In this document: positions 21,675 through 33,130 of the stretch, piece by piece
Layout: each line of letters begins with the position of its first letter
How positions within the stretch are numbered: position 1 is the stretch's first letter
Program-made: the position numbers and the translations under genes
Source: Conus ventricosus
Taxonomy: Eukaryota; Mollusca; Gastropoda; Neogastropoda; Conidae
DNA: 64,000 bases
Assembly: GCA_018398815.1 (NCBI GenBank)
Contig: CM031602.1
Location: 99,016,204-99,080,203 of the forward strand
Direction: 5' to 3'
The notes under the pieces: generated by a model
What the model saw: the letters and a program-made list of their open reading frames with translations, nothing else
What the model was told of the DNA's origin: nothing
Database searches by the model: none

Positions 21675-22674
21675 NNNNNNNNNNNNNNNNNNNNNNNNNN
21701 NNNNNNNNNNNNNNNNNNNNNNNNNNNNNNNNNNNNNNNNNNNNNNNNNNNNNNNNNNNNNNNNNNNNNNNNNNNNNNNNNNNNNNNNNNNNNNNNNNNN
21801 NNNNNNNNNNNNNNNNNNNNNNNNNNNNNNNNNNNNNNNNNNNNNNNNNNNNNNNNNNNNNNNNNNNNNNNNNNNNNNNNNNNNNNNNNNNNNNNNNNNN
21901 NNNNNNNNNNNNNNNNNNNNNNNNNNNNNNNNNNNNNNNNNNNNNNNNNNNNNNNNNNNNNNNNNNNNNNNNNNNNNNNNNNNNNNNNNNNNNNNNNNNN
22001 NNNNNNNNNNNNNNNNNNNNNNNNNNNNNNNNNNNNNNNNNNNNNNNNNNNNNNNNNNNNNNNNNNNNNNNNNNNNNNNNNNNNNNNNNNNNNNNNNNNN
22101 NNNNNNNNNNNNNNNNNNNNNNNNNNNNNNNNNNNNNNNNNNNNNNNNNNNNNNNNNNNNNNNNNNNNNNNNNNNNNNNNNNNNNNNNNNNNNNNNNNNN
22201 NNNNNNNNNNNNNNNNNNNNNNNNNNNNNNNNNNNNNNNNNNNNNNNNNNNNNNNNNNNNNNNNNNNNNNNNNNNNNNNNNNNNNNNNNNNNNNNNNNNN
22301 NNNNNNNNNNNNNNNNNNNNNNNNNNNNNNNNNNNNNNNNNNNNNNNNNNNNNNNNNNNNNNNNNNNNNNNNNNNNNNNNNNNNNNNNNNNNNNNNNNNN
22401 NNNNNNNNNNNNNNNNNNNNNNNNNNNNNNNNNNNNNNNNNNNNNNNNNNNNNNNNNNNNNNNNNNNNNNNNNNNNNNNNNNNNNNNNNNNNNNNNNNNN
22501 NNNNNNNNNNNNNNNNNNNNNNNNNNNNNNNNNNNNNNNNNNNNNNNNNNNNNNNNNNNNNNNNNNNNNNNNNNNNNNNNNNNNNNNNNNNNNNNNNNNN
22601 NNNNNNNNNNNNNNNNNNNNNNNNNNNNNNNNNNNNNNNNNNNNNNNNNNNNNNNNNNNNNNNNNNNNNNNNNN
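21675..22674. other. Assembly gap of exactly 1,000 N
   Basis: The round length marks a scaffolding gap of unknown true size. It truncates the LINE ORF1 on the left and the DNA polymerase gene on the right, and separates the two arms of the inverted duplication. Frames running through the N block are meaningless. Confidence 0.99.
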
Positions 22675-25010
22675 TAACCCTTACATTTTGCCTAAACAAA
22701 AAACCCATAATACCTTTCCAAAAAATTCACCTCACTTTCCTGAAAACTTCAGTGTAGACAAAGCAATCTTTAACATCATATCCCATCCCTTTAGTACTTC
22801 TATTTCCATGTCTTATGATGTCTTCAGTAGGGATTATCTATAACAAAACTATCTGTATCTGTGTAAAGTACTCTGGACTCTGATACAAGGGTTTAAAGTA
22901 GTCATAAAGAAATTCTAACATCAAAGCTTGATAATTCTAAAACAGTAAACCCAATAATACAGGCTTGTCTAATTTGACTTTCTTTTTTTTCATTATTATG
23001 CCAAAAAGCTGATCATGAAATCTTCTGAAGTCCTGATAATTAGGTTTTGAAGTCAGCTTAATTGCTTTCGTTCTCTTGGTGACCAATCTAACATCTTTGA
23101 CGCTTGTGTGGATTCTCCATAGTCTTTCCAAACAGCTGTTTTCATCAGCTTGAAAAAGTCTTTTTTCTGAAGCATCTTGGATTTAGTTCTGAGATCAGTG
23201 TTCTTCATGATGTATGGTTTCATGAACTGTTCTTGATCAAAGCAATTATACGATGAACTGCTGTCAACTTCAAACCATGTCTTAAATAAAATTGTAGAAG
23301 TCTATAATGACAGACATAATTTTTTTTGCCTCGAAGATTGGGCACAAGTTTAGGCGGCTCTGTTTTCGCCATCTTTAGGCTTTCTGCTGCTAATGGATAG
23401 TCATTATGCAGGTCATGGAGTTCATGAGGATATTCTAATCAACTTCTAAATGAAACCACGCTGTTGATCTGACGTCAAACTGCCCAACCACTTAATGCCT
23501 TTTGATATTTTTCGGATTGTCTTCTGTGTACATTTTAAAGTTACGTAATGGAAGTGATTGCGCCATAGCCCATCCATACAGATTGTTTGCATCTAAATAC
23601 ATGAGATAGTTGACCTTTTACTTGATCATAATCATCGTCCAAGTATTTGTTGTTTGCTTTACAGTAATGATGCGACGCCATACTAATTCCTCCCGCAATC
23701 CGTTTTCAATCATCTGAATCATTGGCAGGTTAGACAATAAATCAATCTTTACTCCAGTAAACTTTAAGAAAGCATCCCACTCATCCCGGGCGCAGAAATG
23801 TAATGCGCGGGATCCAGGCTATAATGTTTCATGCAGGTCTTTCTATAATTTTCAAAGACGTCCGCCAACAAACAAACGTCAGCCATCAAGTATGAATCAT
23901 GATAGTCTCCCATCGTTTTACACTCTAACTTCTGCCATGCTTCTTGAGCATGCTGGTAATCAGAATCACTGATGTCCTTTCCTCTAAGACTAGAAAAGAA
24001 CGCGCCTTTAGGGGAAGTGTATCTTCGTCAAACCTTTGCCAACTGTTCATGTACTCATAAGGATAAACGCCCTTTTCTAACAAGAGTTGGGTCAAAATAT
24101 TCTTCTGTTATTGGGCAGGACTTTAAGGACATAGCCAGCGACTCTAATGAACCCATCATGTGTTGCATAGAGTCATAAAAAGACATGTTATTTAATAAAA
24201 CACATGTACTTTTCTGATGACTGTGCAATGCATGTTACCCTGAAGGCGCTGGTTACTGCTTGCATTATAAGATGAGAGTCGTAACCTCGCAAGTTATGAA
24301 AGAAGATGGGTAATTTCCATGTCTTTGGGTCAACCTTTAGTTGAAGATTGCATTTACTGTGCGCTGCTCCTCTGAACTTCCCACTAATGTGATCATGGTC
24401 TCTTACTGTTGGATTTGCCGCGTCTGATGAGAGGCCTAAACCGCAAATCCAACAGTGAGTGGCTGAGTCATACTGTTGTTGGTCTTCAGGTGTCATCTTG
24501 ATATCAGATAAATTCAGATTATTAGAACAATCATTACGCACTTGCTGCATGCGCTGTAAAAATCTCTAGCCGCATTTGGTCCTCTGTATAATTCTGGCGT
24601 TGAATGAGCGCCATCCGATCTGACAACAATGAAAGCAAATGAGCAAATCTGATGATTACTCACAAAGTCTGTTTTTGGAAGTTTCTGTGGGGTTGGTCCC
24701 TCATAAGAACAATAAGCGACTCAAGTCTGCGTAAAAAACATATGGGTTCGTTTTCATCCGTCCAGTTCTTAAACTAACTTTATCTACCTTCTGGGGCGTA
24801 ATTAGTTCTGTAGTTACAGTCAACTGGGCTACTACAATGTTTTATATGTTCAAGCGCGGCTGGAGCAGATGAATTCTTGTTAAACATTTTTCGACAGAAA
24901 TTCTTGTTTTGCCATGATTTTTTGAAGTATGCCGCATTAGTTCTACTCATAGTTCGTATCAATGTGTAATGGTAGCCCTGCCGGCGAAAACCAACAGTAT
25001 AATCAACATG
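22675..25010 (-). pseudogene. polB: Protein-primed type B DNA polymerase, decayed
   Basis: On the minus strand, in N-to-C order, are a Cys/His-rich segment (about 24,962-24,780), a CWICG...RDHDHISGKFRG block followed by FFHNLRGYDSHLI (24,550-24,188), a polymerase motif A region with YLDANNLYGWAM (about 23,610-23,570), a conserved C-terminal palm block with VRLVTKRTKAIKL and FGIIMKKKKVKLDKP (23,131-22,937), and motif C as YTDTDS (about 22,866-22,849). This is the order of DNA_pol_B_2 enzymes of Polintons and adintoviruses, which copy linear DNA from a protein primer. At least six frames are used, so it is not functional as assembled. The C-terminus is lost in the gap. The gene probably extends upstream beyond 25,010. 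Confidence 0.9.
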
Positions 25011-26637
25011 AGTTTTGCTGATCGCCTATTGTTGGGCTGGTGTTCTTGGGACACTTTTAATCAGTTTAGATTGTTTCCTCCTCCATCCCATGCGAAACAA
25101 TAACAGTCGTTGGTTTGTTTTGTTCTTCAAACTGATTTAATTTTGTTCCCGCTAACAGGAAAGATATTCCACTAAAGTTAAGATCATTGACTAATGCTCA
25201 TAGTTAGACACTCTCCTCCTGCGTTTTTGCCGGACGTGATGCAGCCTTGCAAGAACACAACCACATGAAACATTTGGTGACGGCTGTATACTTTATGTTT
25301 AGAACTGCTCTTTTGCAACTAATGCTGGGGGTATGGAATTAAGCCTTACCAACAAGGCGCCTACTTAGCCTGTTTTAAATCTGATCTCCTATGACTTCGC
25401 CCACTACCAACCAGAGCCTCTCATTTTGGCTTCTTCAGCGGCCACATCAAACTGTGTAACAGCTGGTCTCCCAACCGGGTGTTAAACTTTAAGAGAAAGA
25501 ATAGTCCTGTTGTTTTTAGGGTCGAGACCCAGACCTTCTAGATTTTTCTTCATTTATTGTTATATAGTCGATTAAAAAAAACAGCTACATTACTTTAACG
25601 CGTCTATGTTTAGTTTAACCCGGAAACTGAGAATAGCTAACTAACAAACACTTGCCCGTACGCTGTGCTGAATCAATGACATCAAGACTGATATCATTTA
25701 AAAGCTTTTTGTTAAAACTCTTCCCTTACGCATTGCTTCAAGCTTCAAACAATTCGTCTGGACCTTCATATATCTTAACCCATGCTGAGTTTCTTTTCTA
25801 ACTCAAAATATTATTTTAAATTAAAAAAAAATACTTAAACAGAATCAATAACAACAGTTTTTTGTGCTTGGACTCATTAAACCTAAAGTATAAAAACCCT
25901 TTGGCGTTGTTAATGTAGCTGTTTAGAACAGAGTTAAGTGTTTCGTACTTTTTTAAAGCATTCCTTTTTTATCGTGCTCGGTGTCTGGCTGGTTGAGAAA
26001 GAAGTTGTCCCTTGCCTTTCTTTGAAGATCAAACTTTTGTCTTTGTATCATCTAAATCCAGCCTGTGAAACGGACTAAATTCTTCATCCGTGTGATTGAG
26101 GTCAGCTAGTGCTTATTTATAATTAGCTTGAAGGAACTAAGTATAGAGCGGTTATTATTTGAAAACCATAGCTGTGGTGCTTTTGAGTTTAGTTTTTTAT
26201 TTTTTTGCTAGGCACACTTACAGCTAATGAACAAAGGCCAAGAGTATAAAGACAAACCGCCTAGAGTAAAGCTACCGGTTGGCGCCAACGCCTGTTGCTA
26301 AGAGACCAAAACACGTGTCCCTGATTTGCCTGATAGAGCACTTACAGTTGATTTTCCAGTATTAACATATGTAACATCATTAAAGGCGCAGAATACCTTT
26401 CGTTGCTTTGCTTATTTTGAAAGGTCCCTGCTCCTAGTTTTTTGTTTGCATTTTGTGTAATGGGTTTGTTTGAATCTGAAGTTTTTACTTCAGGGTGTTC
26501 TACAGCAGCAGAGACGACCTAGAGTCATGTGCCTTCTATAGCAGCAGAGTTGCCTGCGATCTCTTCTTTAGTTACTTTTGGATATCTGAACAGACATGCT
26601 TTTTTAAAAATAAAAAATAATTTAGTAATGGGTTAAA
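25011..26637 (-). other. Decayed interior of the viral element, unassigned
   Basis: Short minus-strand reading segments continue here, consistent with the N-terminal part of the polymerase and possibly a small gene between polymerase and capsid. None is conserved enough for me to name, and stop codons occur every few dozen bases. No integrase DDE pattern was found. Confidence 0.4.
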
Positions 26638-27908
26638 TTAATCTGTTACTTCAATATTCAGCTGCGCATCATATAATGAAAACCAATGTACATTAAGTGG
26701 TTTATCAACATCTTTTTTCTTTATCAATTTGAATGTTTATTACGTCTATATTCTTTCTCCCTCTTCTTTTCTCCCACATCCATGCAACTGATTATCCTCT
26801 GTTGACCTTAGGTCAATCCATAAACCGTTTTTTGATTGTTAAATAATTCGGTCAAGCCTAACACTGTTAAGTGTAGATCTTAGACACAGGCTGCTGTTGG
26901 ACTCTACATCTCCCACCCCCAAAACAATTTTCTTATTTCGTCAAATGCATGATAAGTCTAAGCCCGTTACATAGGATTTGTGGTAGGGCTACCCTCAATC
27001 GCACATTGTCTTTCGTTACTTTTTGATTAAAAAAAAAAAAAAACTTTTCACTTGCTCTTGCCGAATGTCTTCAGCTTCACACAGCAATAAAAATCCCTTA
27101 AGCGAGCTTGCGAGTCATTAAGATAAAAATTCCTATATACGTCCTCCTTGCGTTTGAAATGTTGAATGATGATGGCACTCTTTCGTAATATATTGCAATT
27201 TTGACTGATATTGTTGGCAGCAATCAGCCTTGCTAAATTAGAGGTTTTGCTAACAACATCAAACTCTAACGAGATGTCAGAAATGCTGTACTTTAGGGGC
27301 GGCGGTGTCTGTAATTATAATAACACGTTTGTATTCATAAAAAAGTTAGTTCGTAAGGAAAATCAGTCTTTTAATGCTCCTTGAAATCGGGGGCATGGGC
27401 GCTTTTAACAAACTCCAAAATCTAAGGGATTGGAAAAGCGATTTCCATACGCAATAACTTACTGCTTCATGCTTTTTTGCCGCGTCTTAACATCTCCAGC
27501 GCTATTCTTAGTTTTACGTGCTTCTTTATTGGCGGGGGGGGATTCCTTGAATCGCAAATCAGCCCTTTCATTCGCGGTTAGCCATAGATCAAATAGTTAA
27601 AAATATGTCCTGCATTGTGTAAGAAAAATATTTCTGCCCCTCAAGTTTTATAGAAATTTTCTTAACGATTGCCCGACCTAGATTCGGACAACTTTCTGGT
27701 TGGTCGTTGTTGAGCGAGTTCAAGTTTGAAAGGAAGTCGCGCAGAGCCTGGCACAATCACTTCAATCCGCTCAAGGTCTGGAAATTTAACAGTAAGAATT
27801 TGATCTGCCAGCAATAGTAGATGATTATTTGGAACAGTAATATCCGTTTATTCCCCTCACGCCAAAGGGTTCTTTGAGTCTTCTATGCGGGTCAAAGAAT
27901 CGAGCCAT
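26638..27908 (-). pseudogene. Double-jelly-roll major capsid protein, decayed
   Basis: The minus-strand start is ATG at 27,908 (MARFFDP). Recognisable pieces in successive frames include NHLLLLADQILTVKFPD (about 27,830), a block reading RAIVKK then KLEG near 27,680, LWLTANERADL near 27,590, NRF and PLDFE near 27,440-27,400, an LEFDVVS-type block near 27,270 and a RER/RREKEYRR-type block near 26,770. The stop is at 26,638. This order matches the capsid proteins of Polintons and adintoviruses, which build an icosahedral shell. Length is about 420 codons. Several frameshifts break it. It starts 52 bp from, and divergent to, the plus-strand gene at 27,961. Confidence 0.75.
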
Positions 27909-27960
27909 ATGCTTGTGACAGTTTTTATAAAACAAACATAAAACAGTTATTATTTAAATT

Positions 27961-28995
27961 ATGGCAGGCATTGAAGATGGAGAGTTTGATGTTCCTGATC
28001 CTGTAGCCGACAATGAGTAATTCCCCTTGGGAGCAGCATCACTCGGCGCTCTCATTGCATGATGAATTAGTAGAAGGCGAGCAAAGGCTGAATTAAACCA
28101 GAAAGTAAGGATAGTCATTATACCAACGTTTTAGGACTAGACCCACCCAAGCAGTATATCACCCTGAATGATTTTGAACTAAAAGGATAACATTTTATGT
28201 AAAAACGAACAAAGGAGATCGTGTTCCGCTTACGTTTAAACGAGACTCATCAAGGGTTTGTAAGGCAATGGGTACAATTAATCAAAAGCGCAGGGGCAAG
28301 CGAGCGAAATCGCCTTGGCTTTTACTGAACCAAAATTAGATCCGGCGAAAGTTGCTCAACTTCAAAAACATACAACAAGAACTCCCAACAGATAATCCAA
28401 ATGCAAAACATGGAACATGAAGTTTTTAATCAAACAACAGTCAAAATATAAATGCATAGTAAGCAGAAAACCAACTGAAGACGAGGGGAGAAAGAGCATT
28501 AAAAACTCTACGCGAAACCACCGCTACCTAGAGAAGAATTATTAGCCCTTAATCGTCCTTTAAGGAACCGTCCAAGGAGAATTTAGTAAACAATTAAGCC
28601 AAAACTGAACTGAACTTAAAAGGAAGCGATAGAAAAAAGAAAAAGAAAAACTGTCCCTGATGCTGACGACGCCAACTTAGGCGTGATTTAAAGAAAAATA
28701 GAACAAAGACTACAGAAATTATAAAGAAAGGATTAGCTAACTAGAATGTGTCAATACTAACCGAAAAGAATTACACGAACTCAAGTGAACACAGAATAAG
28801 AGAAACTATCGAAAAAAATTTATATAAGACACAACGCTAGCAGAACGAATAAGAACACAGTTTAGAGCAGGAGTCACATTAGCAAGTGATATAACTGCCT
28901 TAGGATTTGCAATAAGTACACTGGTGTTGGCTATTACAGGCGGTGGTGGTCAAAGTCCGCATGCCACCACCGCCATCGCCTCCATCACTCCTTGA
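27961..28995 (+). pseudogene. Unidentified viral-element gene with C-terminal membrane segment
   Basis: A clean start (MAGIEDGEFDVPDPVADNE) is followed by a stop, then by a broken reading frame. Later pieces are acidic/basic and probably helical, then a hydrophobic segment ASDITALGFAISTLVLAIT near 28,885-28,940, then a proline-rich end (PPPPSPPSLL) before the stop near 28,995. The 52-bp spacing from the divergent capsid gene suggests a shared promoter region. I do not recognise the family. A minor virion or membrane-active protein is possible, by analogy with other small genes in such elements. Confidence 0.4.
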
Positions 28996-29002
28996 ATAAA
29001 TC

Positions 29003-29190
29003 ATGGGTAAAAAAACAGCTTGATCATCTTTGCAGTTTATTAAAAAAAAAGTAGCCGTAAAGCTAAAGACTCTTTTACCTGTATATAGAGGACGTATCGT
29101 TAGTTGGCTTGGTGTCTACTGCAAGCAAAGTCTTGGCTTTATGGCCCGAGCACTTATGGCATTAGTTGTCTCATAGTGGGTTACTATTTA
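29003..29190 (+). pseudogene. Small basic protein remnant of the viral element
   Basis: It begins MGKKTA and is interrupted at once by a stop. After a one-base shift it encodes a lysine-rich segment, then RGRIVSWLG and a hydrophobic FMARALMALVVS end. A short basic-amphipathic layout is seen in small virion proteins of these elements, but no homology is recognised. Confidence 0.3.
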
Positions 29191-32060
29191 GTAAGATAAA
29201 GACCAAGTAATCCAAGGCCGTTAAGCCAACAACAAGTGGCTGGTCTTTCATATTCATGGTCATTATTTTTTAACTTCACGGTCTTCAACGGTCTTTGGGC
29301 TTTGGACCCTGGGGAATTGGATGACTTAATCTTGAGGGTCCATCGTTTTTTTTTATTGTTTGTAATAATTACTGGCTCAGAATTTTTGTCGTTTTTTTCC
29401 GACCTTCTGTTCATAGCCTGCCACAAGGATTTCAATTATTGTAGTTTATTATTGTAACCTATCTGGATTCTGAGGTCAGAAGCAGCATGTAATAAAACCA
29501 CCCAACAGCAAAGTCTACTTTCCGATCTTAGGGATTGTAAAACATTTTGGTACCCTTTATATACTTGAAGGTAAATCAACTGTAGAATTAATGGCGTCCT
29601 CTAAATTTGCTAAGTATTGTTTTTTGCGCTCAAAGCCAGCAGAAGGATCAGTTATGCTCGATCTCACCGTGCTTGCGAACTAGCAACACCAAACGTAAGT
29701 ACGAAATAGAGGTCGTGTATTTTCGTTCTATTCCCTGCTTAGTTAGGCCCTTAGAAGGTCCAATTAAATTTGTCCATGCTGGTTTTATGCTTCCTTGCTC
29801 TAATGGACCCTAGGTGACACCTGGGCCCTGAAGAAAAAAGATGTGTAAGGAGGTGCCTCAAGTTATACTTTGCTGGTCACGCCCCAAAAATAAGGGGTGC
29901 CTAAGCCATGATTAAGATCCAACTTTTGTCTAAAGTCTGTCTTAACATTAATATTGAAGTCGTTTTACACAGATCCTATGCAAAAGACTCATGTCTATTC
30001 TGTTGCTGAAGGATTAAACGGTTTGTCATTTGGGTAATGGCGCGTGCAGTTCAGACAAAATACGTCTAAAGGTTGTAATAAAAAGAAATCTGTTACTCTG
30101 ACCTCACAAAGGATCAGGGATTTAAAGGATCAGCAACGACAACTCCCACACACCAGTTGATGCACAAAACTCAGCATAGTTTTAGCTGGTTCTGTATAAA
30201 ACTGCATTGGATGACTAAACCACACTTTTGCGATGTAGTCTTTTTTTAATAGGAGGGTTAGATATTTGTCCAATGATTACTCACCTTTACTTGAAAGCCG
30301 TCAGACTGAGCCACAGAAATGTCGAGGTGTCAGTTTAATATTTTTAAGATAGTAGTGCGGCCCAACAGAATAATTTGCATTATAATTATTTGAAACGCAC
30401 GTCAGTTTTATTTCGTTTTAAAAAATGTTTGTAACAATATCAACCCAAGACCGGCCGTCGTTTTTAGAACATGCTGTTAGAACGATTGCGGAACCAAAAT
30501 GGTCGCACTCCATGAAATTTTTTAAAAGGCCCGTATGGTTGTAATATAAAGTAAATCCAAGAAAAAATAATAAGATTAAAAAAATATGAACAGGGAGGAA
30601 ACTAAATTAGAGCAGTTAATATACCTGATAGGTTATTTATGGGTTTTGTTCGCTAAAAGAAGCAATGAGTAACCTTTGACATAACTCTCAAACTTCACAA
30701 TGCAAATTTGACAACAATGTTGGGCATTCAAGAAACCTGAAGAAGAAGTAGTAGGTTACTATTTTGATGGAGGGAGCAGCTAAAATGTTAGCCTTTGCAA
30801 CGACACTCGACTTCTAATTTAGAGTTGCGCCAGAAAAAAAACTACTATGAGGGGGAAAATCCGCGACGACTTGCATTACATTCTTTACACAATGTTTTTC
30901 ATTTGATGAGCTGAGCACTGATGCAAACTTATATGATGGGAAGGCCCTCAAACTGTTTTAAGAGCTCTTTCCGTCAGGGAAAGTGCATATTGCGATTATG
31001 AAATTATACAATGTCCCTAATTTACAGTTTAAAAATTAGCTTGTGGGAGGGTCAGATCCGTGTAATATAAATGATCACAGACAAAACGGAAAGTCGTAAA
31101 ATGTGATAACCTGCACATTCTTTTGGAAAACAATAATAAACTGTACAAAAAAATTAATGGCACGTGGGCCAAAGAATCGGAGTTACATTTAGCGCCTTGA
31201 GTGAATACACTTTAGAATTAATAGACCTTCAGACGTTGCGACTTTGAACAAAATGGTGAGATAGCGCTTTGTATGGTTTTGAGTACACTAAAGATGGTGA
31301 TTATAAACGCAAAGAGGTTGGCGACAGACAAAAGGTGTCCTAAACTAAACAACAACGCAATCTAGAAGCAAAATAATGCTGCCAGCATGAATATAAAATA
31401 ATTTCGAAAACTGACAGCAAATGGCACTTAGAACCATAAGTTAGAATGGGACAGTAAAATTGAATTCATAAGCCCAATTACAATTTTTTAGCCGTCAAAA
31501 ACTTTCAGAAAAGTTTCAACTCTGTCCTTTACATATAAGTCTTATGCCAGAGGACAATAAGCCGAAAAGAGATCGGGGGGGAAATAAAGCCGTATGGGAA
31601 TAACAAACAGTACAGTCCTACACAGAAGAGAAACGGTTTGAAAAAGATGCTTGTTAACAAAATTACCGTTCATTCCGCGCGCAAATTAGGAGACACGTTT
31701 CTCAATGGATATTTGAAATTTTCTGTCTTAAAAAGATGAAGCAAGAAATGGAGCTGTGGACGTCATGAACATACTGATGAGAGGAAATTCTTATTAAGGC
31801 GGGCAAAACTTAGACGTTGACAGTACTTTAAAGTTACCATCGTGTTCTCCATAATGGTGAGGATATTAAGGTCATAACAACAACCAACAAAATCACATAT
31901 TAGTCCTAGAAGTGAAACAATCTACAGAACTAAATTGGATGTTATCTACACATTTAGAACCTTATAGGATTTTATTATACTGAACAAGTGCAACAGGAGA
32001 GTATGATAAACATAATATCCTGGATTAGATTAAATTAAGTTATAAAACTATGGAGGCAGT
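29191..32060 (+). other. Right part of the viral element, frames too decayed to name
   Basis: Short plus-strand segments (for example 29,607-29,813 with KRKYEIEVVYF and PLEGPIKFVHAGF) suggest two or more former genes between the small protein and the ATPase. I looked for a cysteine protease and an integrase and could not support either. Composition stays AT-rich throughout. Confidence 0.4.
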
Positions 32061-32069
32061 TTAAACTTT

Positions 32070-32640
32070 ATGACAAAAAACCCTCATTGTTCATTGATTG
32101 TGGACAGGAACCTGGTTGTGGGAAAACAATATTTACGCTCGACTGTTACAAACAGTTTTACGTTATAATTTTTGATCATATTGTGATTTCCTGCCCAACA
32201 CTTAAATGGAACAAAGCATATCACGATAGAAGGTTTTATATGGATAGATGATAACAAAGTTTTAGTTGATCCTAGCAATAAACTGAGTGAGTGTCTAGAA
32301 CACTAATAAATTGTTTGAGAACGCAGACACTATTTTATTATAGATGACTGTTCGCAGAAAGAGGACATAGTTAAAAAAAGAAAAACTTTGTCAAACTAGC
32401 TTCAGTGGAAGACATGCTGGGATTAGTGTGTGGATTTTATGTCAACAATTAACTCGATTTAAAAGACTTTAGAGACAGTTAAAGACTGTATTTTTTATTT
32501 CACATGAAAGACAGAGACGCATTTGATGAATGGAAATCTGAAAATGATGTTATTGATGAATGATCAGGAAAAAACATAGGATTAAGCAAAAACTGAAATC
32601 TGAAAAGTTTAGTAAATTAGTATTTGAAAAACGGATAATT
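32070..32640 (+). pseudogene. FtsK/A32-type genome-packaging ATPase, decayed
   Basis: The plus strand carries a Walker A-type block (PGCGKT, about 32,110-32,130), a Walker B-type block (IIDDCSQKED, about 32,340-32,370) and a downstream block reading SGRHAGISVW then ILCQQL (about 32,410-32,455). This combination and spacing mark the packaging ATPases of Polintons, adintoviruses and virophages, which pump DNA into the capsid. The three blocks lie in different frames and stops separate them. It is the rightmost recognisable gene of the element and defines its approximate right limit. Confidence 0.8.
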
Positions 32641-32649
32641 CTACACACA

Positions 32650-33130
32650 TATGTTGTTTGTAGATAATCGTTTTATTTTTTTGGTTATTGAAAGAGATGT
32701 GTGATGTATTATATTTTTAATTCCATTGTTGAAGTCTTACTTGTCAGAGAACTAATACTGTTCATACTGGAGTCAGCCGGTCGAAACGGGTGAGACCGCT
32801 GAGCCAGAATTAACATTTATTAGGCTCTCTCGGTTCACTCTACACGTATGTGGTATGAATGTGGCGGTTGGTTGTGATCCGCTTTTTCAATGGTGGGTGT
32901 TGCCACGCGTGGAGAGCGCCAAGTGAAATGTCGGTTGAACAGAGGAAACTATGTGTGAGAACGTTTTTTTGCCAGTTAGTCACAAAAACTCCCCGGAGGA
33001 AGGCCGTGTGCCGAAATTGTTGGTGACAAACGGTACGTGTTGTTTCTTTTCCTTGTTTTGTTCCATTTATATATATATAGATAGAAAAGGATTGATGGGG
33101 GAACGTTTAAGAAACAAAAACAATGCGGGA
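32650..33130. other. Right flank of the viral element, unassigned
   Basis: No gene. It contains CGGTCGAAACG near 32,780 and GGAGGAAGGCCGTGTGCCGA near 32,995, which loosely resemble the ribozyme-like motifs elsewhere, but lack a full core. I see no terminal inverted repeat. Confidence 0.4.

Larger units (their letters stand above)
22675..32650. mobile_element. Decayed Polinton/adintovirus-like endogenous element (partial)
   Basis: Four kinds of evidence support one element. These are protein-primed type B DNA polymerase blocks on the minus strand, a double-jelly-roll major capsid protein on the minus strand, a packaging ATPase with Walker A and B blocks on the plus strand, and an AT-rich composition distinct from the flanks. 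These hallmarks define Mavericks/Polintons and the related adintoviruses of animals. The integrase, cysteine protease and terminal inverted repeats were not found, and the left end is lost in the gap. All genes have multiple stops and frameshifts, so this is an inactive relic or a poorly resolved copy. Confidence 0.85.

Noticed and set aside
21019..22843. Open frames of 364-552 codons across the N block
   Set aside because: They consist mainly of unknown residues from the 1,000-N gap.
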